From Splendidivirga corallicola (GTDB lineage: Bacteria > Bacteroidota > Bacteroidia > Cytophagales > Cyclobacteriaceae): 64,000 nt of DNA. The translations under genes were made by a program, and so were the position numbers. The DNA lies in assembly GCA_030442035.1 (NCBI GenBank), contig JAUJEA010000010.1, forward strand, positions 62,001-126,000, in the 5' to 3' direction. Under the pieces are notes generated by a model, which was not told where the DNA came from, searched no databases, and was given only the letters and a program-made list of their open reading frames with translations. Positions 46,223 through 57,400 of this stretch are shown here, in pieces (positions within the stretch are counted from its first letter, which is position 1; every line of letters begins with the position of its first letter).

Positions 46223-49200
46223 TTATTCGTAGGATACAAACTGTAATGGGTTGTTATTTACGGCAAACACCAGTGAAGATGGTCTGTTCTTTACCTTAAT
46301 CAGGTTGATGTGTTTGATCTCTCCCTTAATCATTAATCCGCTTTGATGGGGGAAGTATGGTTCAAATCCTCCTTTGCCGTCCCCCTTCATATATATTCCG
46401 TATCCTGCATCATTACGAGGTGTTTCTACTTCTGATCCGAACAAGTTACCACCCATCACTACATCCAAATGGCCATCCCGATTAAGATCTTCTACGATAA
46501 TGCTGTTTACCGATGAGATCTGTACCAGCCTGTCCATTGGTCTTATTTCAAATTTTCCATTGCCAAGGTTTTCGATATAGCTGGTGGCAAAATTAACGGC
46601 TTCATAATGGGTCGCGTTGTTTAAGTTCTCCTCACCAAAAACATCTGTTAATGTTGCTTGTGCGAACGCTTCGTACGTTGGGAATTTCTTTTTGATAAAA
46701 GGCATTTGATTGGAGGAGCATTCTCTACCCCTCAAGGGGAAAAGGGTTTCTTCTTCATAGTATCCAAGTACTATATCGAACGATTGATTTTCATCAAAAT
46801 CCTTGGCATAAACATTAAACGGATGTTTACGACTGGCTTTGTATTTATAATTCAAACCCAGATTACCTGCTATTAGATCTAAATCGCCATCATGATCAAA
46901 GTCACCATAGTTTATAGTATTCCACCATCCGGTTTCATATAATAATCCTGCTTTCTCCGATATATCAGTAAAACCTTTTATTCCATTTTTAAATATCCGG
47001 ATGGGCATCCATTCCCCCACAAGAATCAAATCTTTCTTTTTATCATTATCAATATCTACCCATTTCGCATCAGTGACCATACCAATATTCCTGAGCATGG
47101 GTGCAACTTGTTGCGATTTATCTCTGAAAAAGATTTGTCCATCGCTGCTATTGTTTTCAAGCAACAAACTACTCGCCGGCATGGGATACTGCCCTGGCAC
47201 TTGCCTTCCTCCAATAAAAAGATCCTGGTCACCATCACCATCATAATCTGCCGCAACAACACAAGAGCCACTGCTGTTTATTTTGGGAATGGCTTGTGTA
47301 TTCTTAAAAAACGTTCCTTCACGATTTTCATAAAAACGATCATTATAATAAACAGATCCTTCAGATTCCTCATTACCACCACTCACAACATAAAGATCGG
47401 AATCACCATCGCCGTCCGCATCAAAAAAAAGTGCATCTACATCTTCGTGAATTTTTTCCTTATCAAAAAGTTCTTCCTGAAAAGGTTCAAAAGAGCCATC
47501 CTTCTTTTGTATGTATATACCCCCTTTTTTTCCTTTTGACCCACCAACGAAGAGATCATCAAGCCCATCAGTATTCAAATCTGCCACTGCAAGTGCCGGG
47601 CCGAACTGAGACATTTTATGAGGCAGTAAACTTTCTTTTTTGAAATCATCATAGAGGTTTTCCTCATGTTCATAGTTAATATTCACATGATCGTTCGTGA
47701 AAATTAAAGAGGTAACCGACCGATCATTAGTCGATAATTCATCATGCAAAATGGATTTCTTTTTAACCTCCAACTCCTGGTTAACTTTTACCGCCTTCAT
47801 TTGTTGAGAGCTTCCATCAGACCATATCACCTCAATCTTTGGTATTTGTTGGAATCTTCCCAATCCAAAATGCAGAACCGGTTCTACTGAGGACTGATAC
47901 CCCCTGGATAAGATCAACTCCTGGGTTTGGATACTCCCTTCGGGCATCGTTACAGTTACTTTCGCTCCCAGTCCCAAACGGTTATGCTCGCCACCATAAA
48001 GTTTTACCCTCAGGTAATTTTGCTCAGGGTAGGCCTGCCTGGCTTTGTTCTCAAAGATAAGCGAACGGGCATCCTGGTTATTGAACACCATATCCAGGTC
48101 CCCGTCCAGGTCAAAGTCCGCATAGGCCACCCCATGGGTAAACCCTTTGAAACTTAAACCCCCGTTGCCCTGCTGCCTGCTAAAACTTAATGCCCCCTCA
48201 TTGACAAATACATAATTGTCAACAGGGTTCACTGGCATCAGCCTGACCAGTTTGTGCTGGTTCCGGTCGGTTATTTTCTTTTGAAGGTATAAACGGCTGG
48301 AAAAATTCAAATAGTCATTGTTGTTCACCCCACGACGCATGCCGTTGCTCACAAACAGGTCCTTCCATCCATCATTATTCAGATCGGCAAACAAGGCTGA
48401 CCAGCTCCAATCGGTATAACCTACACCGGCCATTTCTGCCACATCACTGAAAGTAGCATTGCCATTATTCAACTGAAGGCAGTTTCGCATATACTGGTAG
48501 TGAAGTCCCGAGGCTATGGTTTCATAAAATGTAGCAGGGTCCATGGCTGACATATTCGTCTTTTTCCCTGCATTATTATCAGCCATCATATCACATTGGA
48601 ACAGGTCAACCAAACCATCATTGTTGAAATCTGCCGCATCAGTGCCCATGCCAAAATTGGATGTGTGAGGAAAGTATTCGGCCAGTCGGTCTGTGAAAGA
48701 GCCATCTCCGTTATTTATGTATAAAAAATCTTTGGCATTGAAATCGTTGGATACATATATATCAGGCCAGCCATCCTGGTTAAAATCCGTGATGCTCGCA
48801 TTGAGCGTAAGACCATAATTTAATATACCTGATTGAACGGTAACGTCTGTAAACTTTCCCTCGCCATCGTTCCTGTACAGTTTATCGCTCTCTGAAAGCT
48901 GGGGGGAGGCATTCGCCTGTTTGAAAAAATCATTGGAGTTGTACAAATTAAATGTGGGATAAGAGCATATATAAAGATCCGGATCACCATCTTTATCATA
49001 ATCAAAGAAAATGCTTTGGACCGAATTGCTTTCATCGTCTATCCCATATTCCGCTGCCTGTTCTGTAAACTTCAAATCACCCTGGTTCACATAAAGCAGG
49101 TTGTTCCTCCTTCCTGCAGGGTCGCTGACATTCACATAAATATCCAGCAGACCGTCATTGTTAATATCTACCATCGTCACTCCACGCGTCCAGCGAACCA

Positions 49201-49561
49201 CCTCCAGTCCATCTACTTCGGCTATGTCAGTAATGTCTTTGAAATACAGGTTCCCTTCATTGAGGTAAAGCCGGTTTTTTACCATGTTACCACTGAAATA
49301 GATATCAGCAAGCCCGTCGTTATTGATATCCCCTACCGCAACACCTCCTCCCGAATAAATATTCGGGTATGTGAAATAGTTCAGCTTCTTGCCTTCTGTT
49401 ATCTTATTGATAAAGTGGATACCGCTGCGGGCGGCAGGAACCTCCGCAAAATCAAGCCCCGAAAAGGGGGTCAGCCGTACTTCCTCTTTTTGAGAAAAGG
49501 TGCAGCCACCGAACCAAAAGACAACCAACAATACATCAAGTAAATATAATCGCTTCCCCAT
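46223..49561 (-). CDS. FG-GAP/VCBS repeat and UnbV domain lipoprotein (copy 2)
   Basis: A 1112-residue lipoprotein (lipobox WFGGCTFS) with many FG-GAP repeats bearing calcium-type D-x-D/N-x-D-G loops (DINNDGLADIYFSG, DYDKDGDPDLYIC, DADGDGDSDLYV and others) and an ASPIC/UnbV domain at about 524-605 (LGLGAKVTVTMPEG, VIWSDGSSQQ). This is the CRTAC1-like beta-propeller architecture. The ATG at 49561 is chosen because GGAGG lies 10 bases upstream; the first in-frame ATG at 49588 overlaps the end of the preceding gene. It is a tandem paralogue of the next gene. Function is unknown; it is probably surface exposed and glycan or protein binding. Confidence 0.85.
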   Translation of the reverse strand: MGKRLYLLDVLLVVFWFGGCTFSQKEEVRLTPFSGLDFAEVPAARSGIHFINKITEGKKLNYFTYPNIYSGGGVAVGDINNDGLADIYFSGNMVKNRLYLNEGNLYFKDITDIAEVDGLEVVRWTRGVTMVDINNDGLLDIYVNVSDPAGRRNNLLYVNQGDLKFTEQAAEYGIDDESNSVQSIFFDYDKDGDPDLYICSYPTFNLYNSNDFFKQANASPQLSESDKLYRNDGEGKFTDVTVQSGILNYGLTLNASITDFNQDGWPDIYVSNDFNAKDFLYINNGDGSFTDRLAEYFPHTSNFGMGTDAADFNNDGLVDLFQCDMMADNNAGKKTNMSAMDPATFYETIASGLHYQYMRNCLQLNNGNATFSDVAEMAGVGYTDWSWSALFADLNNDGWKDLFVSNGMRRGVNNNDYLNFSSRLYLQKKITDRNQHKLVRLMPVNPVDNYVFVNEGALSFSRQQGNGGLSFKGFTHGVAYADFDLDGDLDMVFNNQDARSLIFENKARQAYPEQNYLRVKLYGGEHNRLGLGAKVTVTMPEGSIQTQELILSRGYQSSVEPVLHFGLGRFQQIPKIEVIWSDGSSQQMKAVKVNQELEVKKKSILHDELSTNDRSVTSLIFTNDHVNINYEHEENLYDDFKKESLLPHKMSQFGPALAVADLNTDGLDDLFVGGSKGKKGGIYIQKKDGSFEPFQEELFDKEKIHEDVDALFFDADGDGDSDLYVVSGGNEESEGSVYYNDRFYENREGTFFKNTQAIPKINSSGSCVVAADYDGDGDQDLFIGGRQVPGQYPMPASSLLLENNSSDGQIFFRDKSQQVAPMLRNIGMVTDAKWVDIDNDKKKDLILVGEWMPIRIFKNGIKGFTDISEKAGLLYETGWWNTINYGDFDHDGDLDLIAGNLGLNYKYKASRKHPFNVYAKDFDENQSFDIVLGYYEEETLFPLRGRECSSNQMPFIKKKFPTYEAFAQATLTDVFGEENLNNATHYEAVNFATSYIENLGNGKFEIRPMDRLVQISSVNSIIVEDLNRDGHLDVVMGGNLFGSEVETPRNDAGYGIYMKGDGKGGFEPYFPHQSGLMIKGEIKHINLIKVKNRPSSLVFAVNNNPLQFVSYE

Positions 49562-49578
49562 TTTTATCCCTCCATTCA

Positions 49579-52500
49579 TTAGTCGCATCGCACAAATTGT
49601 ACCGGGGCATTATTCTTCACAAAGCAAATAACATCATGCCCCTGCCAGTTCATCTTTAATGTGTGTTTCACCACGCCATCTACCACAATCCCTGTCTTTT
49701 GTGAGGTGACAGGGGAAAAATCCCCCTGACCGTTCCCTTGCATCAAAAGACCGAAGCCGGCATCGCTGCGGATCGTTTCTACTTCCACACCATAATTATT
49801 ACCGGCTAATAATATATCTGTCTGACCGTCTTTATTAAAATCATCTGCCAGTATCGCATTCACGCATGATACCTGCGCTTCGTTATGAAGGGGTTTTATG
49901 CGATACTTGCCCCCTCCCAGGTTCTCGATATAGCTTGTCGCAAAATTGGTCGCCTGGTAGTGAAGGGCGCTTTCCAGGTTGGCTGCGCCGTATACCTCTG
50001 CAAGTGTGGCTTTGGCAAAGGCATCGTAGGTGGCAAATTTCTTTTTCACAAAGGGCATCTGGTTCGAGGTACACTCACGGCCCCGGAGGGGAAACAACGA
50101 GCCCTGGTTATGATAGCCCAGGACAATGTCTATGGATTGATTATCATCAAAATCATCGGCATAAACCTCAAAGGGCTCCTGGTGGGTCGCTTTGTATTTA
50201 TAGTTATAACCCAAATTACCGGCAACAAGGTCTTCATCCCCGTCATTGTCAAAGTCTGCGGCAATGATACCGTACCACCAGCCCTTTTCATTATCCAATG
50301 AACTTTTTGCTGAAATGTCTTCTAAAATGGTACCGTCATTCTCAAATACCCGAACGCCCATCCATTCACCTACAATGACAAGGTCGGGGTATTTATCTTC
50401 CCCGGTGTTGGTCCAGACTGCATCGGTCACCATGCCCAGCTCCATGAACCCGGGCGCTACCTGCTCAGTCACATCTTTAAATAGGATCTTTGATCCGTTG
50501 CTCTCATTTTTTAAAAGGGTACTGGATACCGGGAAAGGGTATTTACCCGGCGCCTGCCGCCCCCCGATAAAAAGGTCCAGGTCGCCGTCCTGGTCAAAAT
50601 CTGCTGCCTTCACGCTGGAGGCGCTGATGTGTAGCGACGGTAGCGCTTCTGTGTGTTTGCTATAGTTCCCTTTTCCATCATTGATATAGAGCCTGTCGCC
50701 ATACCATTTTGAGCCCTGCTCATATTCATTCCCTCCGCTGGTTACATACAGGTCCGGGTCGCCATCACCATCCGCATCAAAGAAAAGAGCATCTACATCT
50801 TCATAAGCCTTCTCTTTTTCAAACAGTGATCGCCGGGCCGGTTGAAAGCTCCCGTCAGCTTTTTGGATAAACAAACGGGGTGCTGATCCTTTGGAGGCGC
50901 CGTAAAAAAGATCGTCCAGCCCATCCATATTCACATCACCCACTGCAAAGGCCGGGCCCGGCTCTGACATTTTATGGGGAAGTAAGCTTTCCCTTGCAAA
51001 ATCATTAAACGCATTCTCTTTATGGGAGGCTGACAGCTTTAGCCGACCGGTGATGTCGCTGAATATGGCCGCTTTAGCTGGTGTTTTCCCTGGCTTTTTG
51101 TCAACCGATTTTGCATGGGATATTTCCAAAAGGCGGTTGGCGGCAATATCCCGGATCACCTGGATGCGATCATCGGGCCAGGTGATGGTCAATTCATCCA
51201 CAGTGTTATGTGCACCCAGTCCAAAATGGATCACTGGGTCGGTGGACGATTGAAAGCCCCTTGTCAAATAGTGCTCATAATATTGACTGTCGCCTGCACT
51301 GGTAAGCTGTATTTTGGCCCCTAAACCAAAGGCATTCCCCGCAGGACCTTTCAGCCTGATCTTTAAAAAATTATGGTCTGTAAGTTGATCACTGTGGTTC
51401 TCATAAACAAAGGCATAGGCATCAATATTGTTCACCACCATGTCAAGGTCACCGTCATTATCAAGGTCCGACAAGGCTGCTCCATTGGAGAAACTGGACA
51501 CATCAAGGCCCCATTCTGTGTTGGCCTTGGAAAAGGTCAGATCGCCTTGGTTCTCAAAAACATTATTGACCGCGCCTCGCTCGGGAATAAAGCGCGTTAA
51601 GGAGTAATAAAGTGAATCCCTGTCTATTTGCTTTTCATTGTTTTTTAAAAAGACCTTCTCTTTGAACCTCACAAAATCATTGTTCCTGAAGTCCCTTTTC
51701 AAACCGTTGGTGATGAAAAGGTCTTTCAAACCGTCATTGTTCAGGTCCTGAAGCAGGACCGCCCAACTCCAGTCGGTATTGGAAACCCCCGCAAGGTGTG
51801 CCAGCTCGCTAAAGGTACCGTTACCGTTATTGCGCTGAAGGCTGTTGAACATGTATTGATGGTGAAAGCCATATTCCACCGCTTTCCAAAACCTTTCGGG
51901 GGCCATGCCGCTCATGCTTGCTTTGATGCGGTAGTTATCCTCGGCCACCATGTCTACTGAAACAATATCCTGCAGCCCGTCATTGTTATAATCGGCTATA
52001 TCAACACCCATCGAGTAAAACGATAAATGCTTGAGCTGTTGTTGGCTGCTTTCTGTAAAAGTGCCGTCTCCATTATTTATATACAAATAATCATGCTCAT
52101 CATAATCATTGGAAACATACAGGTCCGCCCAGCCGTCTCCGTTAACATCGCCGGCTGCTACACCCAGCCCATAGCCTATCTCGTTGCCGATGATCCCTGC
52201 ATGATCGCTTACATCGATAAACCTGTCGCCATCATTCCTGTAAAGTTTATCGCCAACCAGGGCAGTCCTTTTTTCCCTGTCAAATCCCTCGAACCTTTTG
52301 GTCAGTACATTGTGATTTAAAAGGTACATGTCAAGATCCCCATCTTTATCATAATCAAAAAAAAGTGATTGTGTGGAATAACTGGCATCGTCAAGGCCGT
52401 AAGCCTTGCTCATTTCTTTGAATTGGGGGATGTTGTTGGTACCGGTTCCCTGGTTGATAAAAAGCTTATTCCTGCGCTGTTCCTCGCTAAGACGGCCTGA

Positions 52501-52914
52501 ACGGCAAACATAAATATCCAGCAGACCATCCGCATTCACATCGGCCATCGTTACCCCTGTGGTCCAGCTGGGATCATCGCTAATATTGGACTGCCTGGTC
52601 TCATCAACAAATTTAAGCCCGCCCTGATTGATATAAAGCTTATTGGGGGAAACTGAGGCGGTGAAAAAAATATCCGGCAATCCATCGTCGTTAAGGTCGC
52701 CGATCGCTACCCCACCCCCATTATAATAATATTCATACGAAAGACCGTTCATTGTCCTGGATTCAGGTACCGGGTTCTTGAAGGTCAGACCGGTACTATC
52801 AGGCACCAGAAGCGTAAAAAGTTCAGGTGGATCTATTTTATTTTCATTGATTTCAGGTTTATTACATGCCAAAAGACAAACGATGCCTAGAAGTAATAAT
52901 AATGATCTGAACAT
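49579..52914 (-). CDS. FG-GAP/VCBS repeat and UnbV domain lipoprotein (copy 1)
   Basis: A 1111-residue lipoprotein (lipobox VCLLACNK) with FG-GAP/VCBS repeats (DLNDDGLPDIFFT, DVNADGLLDIYV, DYDKDGDLDMYLL, DFDQDGDLDLFIGG) and an ASPIC/UnbV domain at about 528-610 (FGLGAKIQLTSAG, TWPDDRIQVIRD). The second copy starts 17 bases after this stop. The pair lies downstream of susD, separated by a hairpin. Proteins of this type often sit near SusC/SusD pairs in Bacteroidota, but their role is not established. Possible roles are glycan binding or a surface complex partner. Confidence 0.85.
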   Translation of the reverse strand: MFRSLLLLLGIVCLLACNKPEINENKIDPPELFTLLVPDSTGLTFKNPVPESRTMNGLSYEYYYNGGGVAIGDLNDDGLPDIFFTASVSPNKLYINQGGLKFVDETRQSNISDDPSWTTGVTMADVNADGLLDIYVCRSGRLSEEQRRNKLFINQGTGTNNIPQFKEMSKAYGLDDASYSTQSLFFDYDKDGDLDMYLLNHNVLTKRFEGFDREKRTALVGDKLYRNDGDRFIDVSDHAGIIGNEIGYGLGVAAGDVNGDGWADLYVSNDYDEHDYLYINNGDGTFTESSQQQLKHLSFYSMGVDIADYNNDGLQDIVSVDMVAEDNYRIKASMSGMAPERFWKAVEYGFHHQYMFNSLQRNNGNGTFSELAHLAGVSNTDWSWAVLLQDLNNDGLKDLFITNGLKRDFRNNDFVRFKEKVFLKNNEKQIDRDSLYYSLTRFIPERGAVNNVFENQGDLTFSKANTEWGLDVSSFSNGAALSDLDNDGDLDMVVNNIDAYAFVYENHSDQLTDHNFLKIRLKGPAGNAFGLGAKIQLTSAGDSQYYEHYLTRGFQSSTDPVIHFGLGAHNTVDELTITWPDDRIQVIRDIAANRLLEISHAKSVDKKPGKTPAKAAIFSDITGRLKLSASHKENAFNDFARESLLPHKMSEPGPAFAVGDVNMDGLDDLFYGASKGSAPRLFIQKADGSFQPARRSLFEKEKAYEDVDALFFDADGDGDPDLYVTSGGNEYEQGSKWYGDRLYINDGKGNYSKHTEALPSLHISASSVKAADFDQDGDLDLFIGGRQAPGKYPFPVSSTLLKNESNGSKILFKDVTEQVAPGFMELGMVTDAVWTNTGEDKYPDLVIVGEWMGVRVFENDGTILEDISAKSSLDNEKGWWYGIIAADFDNDGDEDLVAGNLGYNYKYKATHQEPFEVYADDFDDNQSIDIVLGYHNQGSLFPLRGRECTSNQMPFVKKKFATYDAFAKATLAEVYGAANLESALHYQATNFATSYIENLGGGKYRIKPLHNEAQVSCVNAILADDFNKDGQTDILLAGNNYGVEVETIRSDAGFGLLMQGNGQGDFSPVTSQKTGIVVDGVVKHTLKMNWQGHDVICFVKNNAPVQFVRCD

Positions 52915-52949
52915 GACTTAAACTTTAAATTATGAAACTTAAAAAAGAC

Positions 52950-52980
52950 AAAAAGCTACTAGTAGTTCTAGTAGCTTTTT
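52950..52980 (-). terminator. Hairpin terminator/attenuator after susD
   Basis: Perfect 13-base stem AAAAAGCTACTAG / CTAGTAGCTTTTT with a 5-base loop. Read on the minus strand the stem is followed by GTCTTTTTT. It lies 19 bases after the susD stop and 36 bases before the next gene, so it may reduce read-through into the FG-GAP genes. It is nearly symmetric and could act in both directions. Confidence 0.8.
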
Positions 52981-52998
52981 GGTTAAGTAAAAGCAATT

Positions 52999-54477
52999 TT
53001 AGTTGTATTCCTGGTTTTGATCCAATGTACCTTTAGAGAAATCTATCTGTTTTTGTGGTATCGGCATCAGATCCTTTTGACCCGAGACTCCCTTTTCATT
53101 ATAAAATTCCCGTTGGATCCCCCACCTTCTTAAGGTATAACCGAAATTTGCCTCAAAGGCAAACTCAACTCTGAATTCATGTATCAATGCATCCCAGGTA
53201 TCTTGCACGCTCATGGAAGCAGCATTAAGCAAAGGTAAGTCCACACTTTGTCTTGCACGAATTCTATTGATTTGAGCTACTGCTTCATCTTTTTGATTAT
53301 TCTGTAGGTAAGCCTCAGCCAGCATCAACACAACTTCCGCATATCGTATTTCATGCCAATTTTGTGGCCCATAGTCGATAGTATGAGTAGCTCCAGTAGG
53401 AGGATCTACTACATATTTTCTAATCGCAAAGCCAGTCCCCTGTACTTGATCAACAAACGTCTTCACTGTACCATCATCTTTGGTAAAAGTATCTCCAAGT
53501 GAAAAGATATTGGCTGCAAATCTGGAATCATTTGGCTCATATTCATCGACTATATCCTGAATAGGTCTATGCAATCCCCATCCTCCATTGGGAATAAAAC
53601 CTTCCCCGTTAGGAGCATAAAATAAAGAAAGCGCTGAACCTTCATTTTTACCAGCCACAGGTTCAAACTGAATTTCAAATACGGATTCACTGCTATTTTC
53701 ATTAGAGCCATCGAAAAGGCTTGGGTAATCGTCTACCAATGCATACCCCATTCCTTCCAATTCCTGAAGTTTGCTCAGCGCTTGCGGGTAGTTCTCTTGC
53801 CACAATAAAATTTTAGCCATCATAGCCTTAGCGGCTCCCAAAGTGACTCTTCCTAAATCGCCTCCCCCATAACTCACAGGCAACCTGTTTTCAGCTTCCT
53901 GAAGGTCGCCGGCAATAAAAGCCAATGTTTCATCTACTGAGGCTCTGGGGATTAGCGTATCATCCAATGTAACCAAAAGTTTATCCACAATCGGCACTCC
54001 TCCAAACCACAAAAATAATTTATGGTAGAAATAGGCACGTAAAAAATATGCTTCGCCCAAAACACGAGATCTTAAATTTTCATCCATGTCCGGGATTTCC
54101 GGCACTCTGATCAACACCTCGTTGGCTCTTCGTATACCAATATAGGTCTGTTCCCAAATCCAGTTTACCTCAAACTGGGTAGGTTGCACACTGCCAATTC
54201 TCATTACTCCGTACCTGCTCAGTAGGTCAGGGTGTTCAATAGCATCATGAGCCCAAGCCAGTCCTAAAACATCCCAGGCATTTGATCCATGTCCGTTGAT
54301 AGGCCCTCTGTGATCCTGCATTTTATCATACACAGCAGTTAGGGCCAGAAGTGCATCTTGCTCAGTTTTAAAGAATGTAGCGCTGGAAATTTGGCCATTG
54401 GGTTGCTTATCCAAAAAATCATCGCTACATCCCAGAAATGCAATGGCAATTATTATTATTAAAATATTATATTTCAT
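52999..54477 (-). CDS. SusD/RagB family outer-membrane glycan-binding lipoprotein
   Basis: A 492-residue SusD-like lipoprotein (lipobox AFLGC at 17) that would cap the SusC channel and bind the oligosaccharide. It begins SDDFLDKQPNGQISSATFF, the usual SusD opening, has TPR-like helical packing (EAYFLRAYFYHKLFLWFGGVPIV) and the family ending (FAFEANFGYTLRRWGI, then MPIPQKQIDFSKGTLDQNQEYN). The start lies 12 bases after the susC stop, so the two are co-transcribed. Ligand specificity cannot be told. Confidence 0.95.
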   Translation of the reverse strand: MKYNILIIIIAIAFLGCSDDFLDKQPNGQISSATFFKTEQDALLALTAVYDKMQDHRGPINGHGSNAWDVLGLAWAHDAIEHPDLLSRYGVMRIGSVQPTQFEVNWIWEQTYIGIRRANEVLIRVPEIPDMDENLRSRVLGEAYFLRAYFYHKLFLWFGGVPIVDKLLVTLDDTLIPRASVDETLAFIAGDLQEAENRLPVSYGGGDLGRVTLGAAKAMMAKILLWQENYPQALSKLQELEGMGYALVDDYPSLFDGSNENSSESVFEIQFEPVAGKNEGSALSLFYAPNGEGFIPNGGWGLHRPIQDIVDEYEPNDSRFAANIFSLGDTFTKDDGTVKTFVDQVQGTGFAIRKYVVDPPTGATHTIDYGPQNWHEIRYAEVVLMLAEAYLQNNQKDEAVAQINRIRARQSVDLPLLNAASMSVQDTWDALIHEFRVEFAFEANFGYTLRRWGIQREFYNEKGVSGQKDLMPIPQKQIDFSKGTLDQNQEYN

Positions 54478-54489
54478 AATTAGGGCATT

Positions 54490-57400
54490 TTAAAGTTTAA
54501 TGTTTAAACCTATGTATATGGATCTGGGAACTGGATATCCACCATAACCGGTTTGTGGATCATAACCTTCAAAATCGGTGAAGGTAAATAAGTTCTGACC
54601 AGCAACGTAAGCTCTAAGAGAAGATAAATTGATACTCTCTACAAGTTCTTTGGGGAAAGTATAACCTAACTGAATATTTTGGATTCTGAAATAGTTAGTA
54701 GATTCCAAAAGTAAAGTAGAAAATCTGGCATTGTCGTTAGGATCTCCTGCAACAATCCTGGGATACAGGTTGCTTGTTCCCTCTCCATGCCATCTTCCTC
54801 TCAGATAACCAGCCGTTATTTCAAATGGCCGCACAAAATTATGGTATCCGGTATGACCGGTCCATCTGGCTTCACCGCCGGCTTGCCCTGTGCCTAATAT
54901 ATTCAAATCAAACCCTTTGTATTGAGCTAATATGCTTATTCCATAGTTATGGGGCGGAACACCCACACCTAACCAGTCTCTATCTTCTGTGTTAATTACA
55001 CCATCATTATTAAGATCCTTAAATCTTATATCTCCCGGCGCTGTACCTGAAGTTTGAAATGCATGTGCATCCACTTCGGCCTGATTCTGGAATATACCAT
55101 CGGCAATATATCCTATATCATAAGTAGAGAAAGGTCTGCCAACCCTGGATTTACCTATACTGGCATCCCTTGCATCTTCCGTTTCACTCAAACTTATAAT
55201 TTCATTTTTGATATAGGTGTAATTAGGACTTACCTCTAAGTATAAATCTCCAATTGATTTTCTGTATGCCAATTCAAATTCAATTCCTGTATTCCGTATA
55301 TTGGAAGTGTTTTGAATAGGAGCAGCTACCCCGGAAAGTGCGGATTGATCCGGTGAAAAAAGAATGCCATCGGTATCTTTGATAAAATAGTCAGTAGTCA
55401 ATGACACAGAATTATCAAAAAGATTTAAATCCAATGCAATATTTTTCGTTGTGGTGGTCTCCCACTCCAAAGCAGGATTTCCAGATCTTGGCACAAAAAC
55501 ACCTGTACTTATTGCTCCTCCAAAAATAGCATCTGCACCGGTTCTATAAACCTCCTGATACGGATAATCACTACCAGACCTTTCATTTCCGATTTCTCCC
55601 CAGCCTGCTCTGATCTTCAATCTGTCAATAAAAGGAACATTGAAAAAAGATTCTTCACTCAATACCCAACCAACTGAAGCAGAAGGGAAAAATGCATCTC
55701 TGAAATCGGTATGTATTCTAGACGATCTGTCACGTCTGAAATTACCATCAAACAGGTATTTCCCTTTATAATCATATGAAACCCTACCTATCAAAGAAGC
55801 AATACTCCATTCAAAAGCATTATTACTGGCGCTGGTTTCATCAGGCGTCAAAGTAGCATCCACAAATTGCAAACTTGCATCATTGCTCAGGAAATTTCTT
55901 GCAGTAATATTTCTGAAAATTCTATTGGAACTTTGAGCGGTATGTCCAAACAAAACTGAAAAATTATGTTCTCCAACAGATTTGGAATAACTAAGCGTAT
56001 TATCCCAAGTCCAAACAAATTGTCTCTGGGTTCTTGTATTCAGTATGTTTGTATCGTTATTATTGGCCCCAACAGGATCTGCAGGATAAGAAATTCTCGG
56101 TGTAAACGATTGAAATTGAGTAGTTACGAACTCAGTGCTTATGAACGTTTTAGCGCTCAAGCCATCTATAATTTCATATTCGAGGGATAAATTGCCCAGA
56201 ATTCTGAGATTATCATCTACAGGTCTGTTACTTGCCAGTACTGCCAATGGATTTAACCGGGTATAACCCGAAAAAACCAAATCGCCATTTGCATCGTACG
56301 GAGCGAGGTTAGGTGGACTTTGTTGAGCATGAAAAACTACGCTTCCGTCATTGGTTTGATTGCCTTTAGCATAAGAGGCATCAACTGTAGAAGCCAGTTT
56401 CCATTTTTTAGAGATGGACAAATCCTGGTTCAACCTTATATTGTATCTGTCCAAAGATGATTTTTGTACAAGGCCCTCCTGGTGAAAATATCCTCCTTGA
56501 AAAGCATATTGATGATTCTCATTACCACCGCTTACTGATAAATGGTGATTTTGCTGATGACCGGTCCTGAAGATCAAATCCTGCCAATCGGTATTGCCTC
56601 TAATCGCCGGCGGTATCAAAGCTGACGTTTGTCCTGCATTGGTAAACCATTCTGTGTTAACCTGTTCATATTCATCAGCATTTAAAATATCAACTTTATT
56701 GGTAAGATCATCCCAGGTATAAAATGCATTGTATTCTATCACCGGTTTACCAGCCCTTCCTCTTTTTGTTTTAACCACAATCACTCCGGCAGCAGCTCTT
56801 GAACCGTAAATGGCAGCAGCCGATGCATCTTTTAATACGGTCATTGACTCAATATCATTTGGATTCAAAAAACCAAGACCGGTTGTGACTATTTGTCCGT
56901 CTATAACATACAATGGTTCATTGTTGTTACGCGTTGTGGTACCTCTAATGCGTATTGTGCCTCCTCTTCCTGGTCGTCCACCATTATTGGTAATTCTTAC
57001 GCCTGCAACTCTTCCCTGCAATGCCAGTGTAGAACTTTGAATGGCATTATTTTGAAAATCTTCGCCTGAAACCTGCTTAACCGATCCTGTAAGGTCTTTT
57101 GCCTTCTTGGTACCGTAGCCTAATACAACAATTTCAGAAAGTGTTTCGATATCAGGAGTCAGACTAAAATCAACTATGGTCCTTCCTGTAATATCCACTT
57201 CTTCGGTCAAGTAACCAACATATGAAAAGACCAACACAGTTGCGTCATCAGGTACATCCAGCTTATAATCTCCATTAATATCTGTCACGACTCCTATGTT
57301 TGTATCTTTAACTAATACATTTACACCGGGGAGCCCATTACCATTCTCATCGGTAACTGTACCAGTAATGGTTTTATCAATAAATACTTCCTTCACGGAA

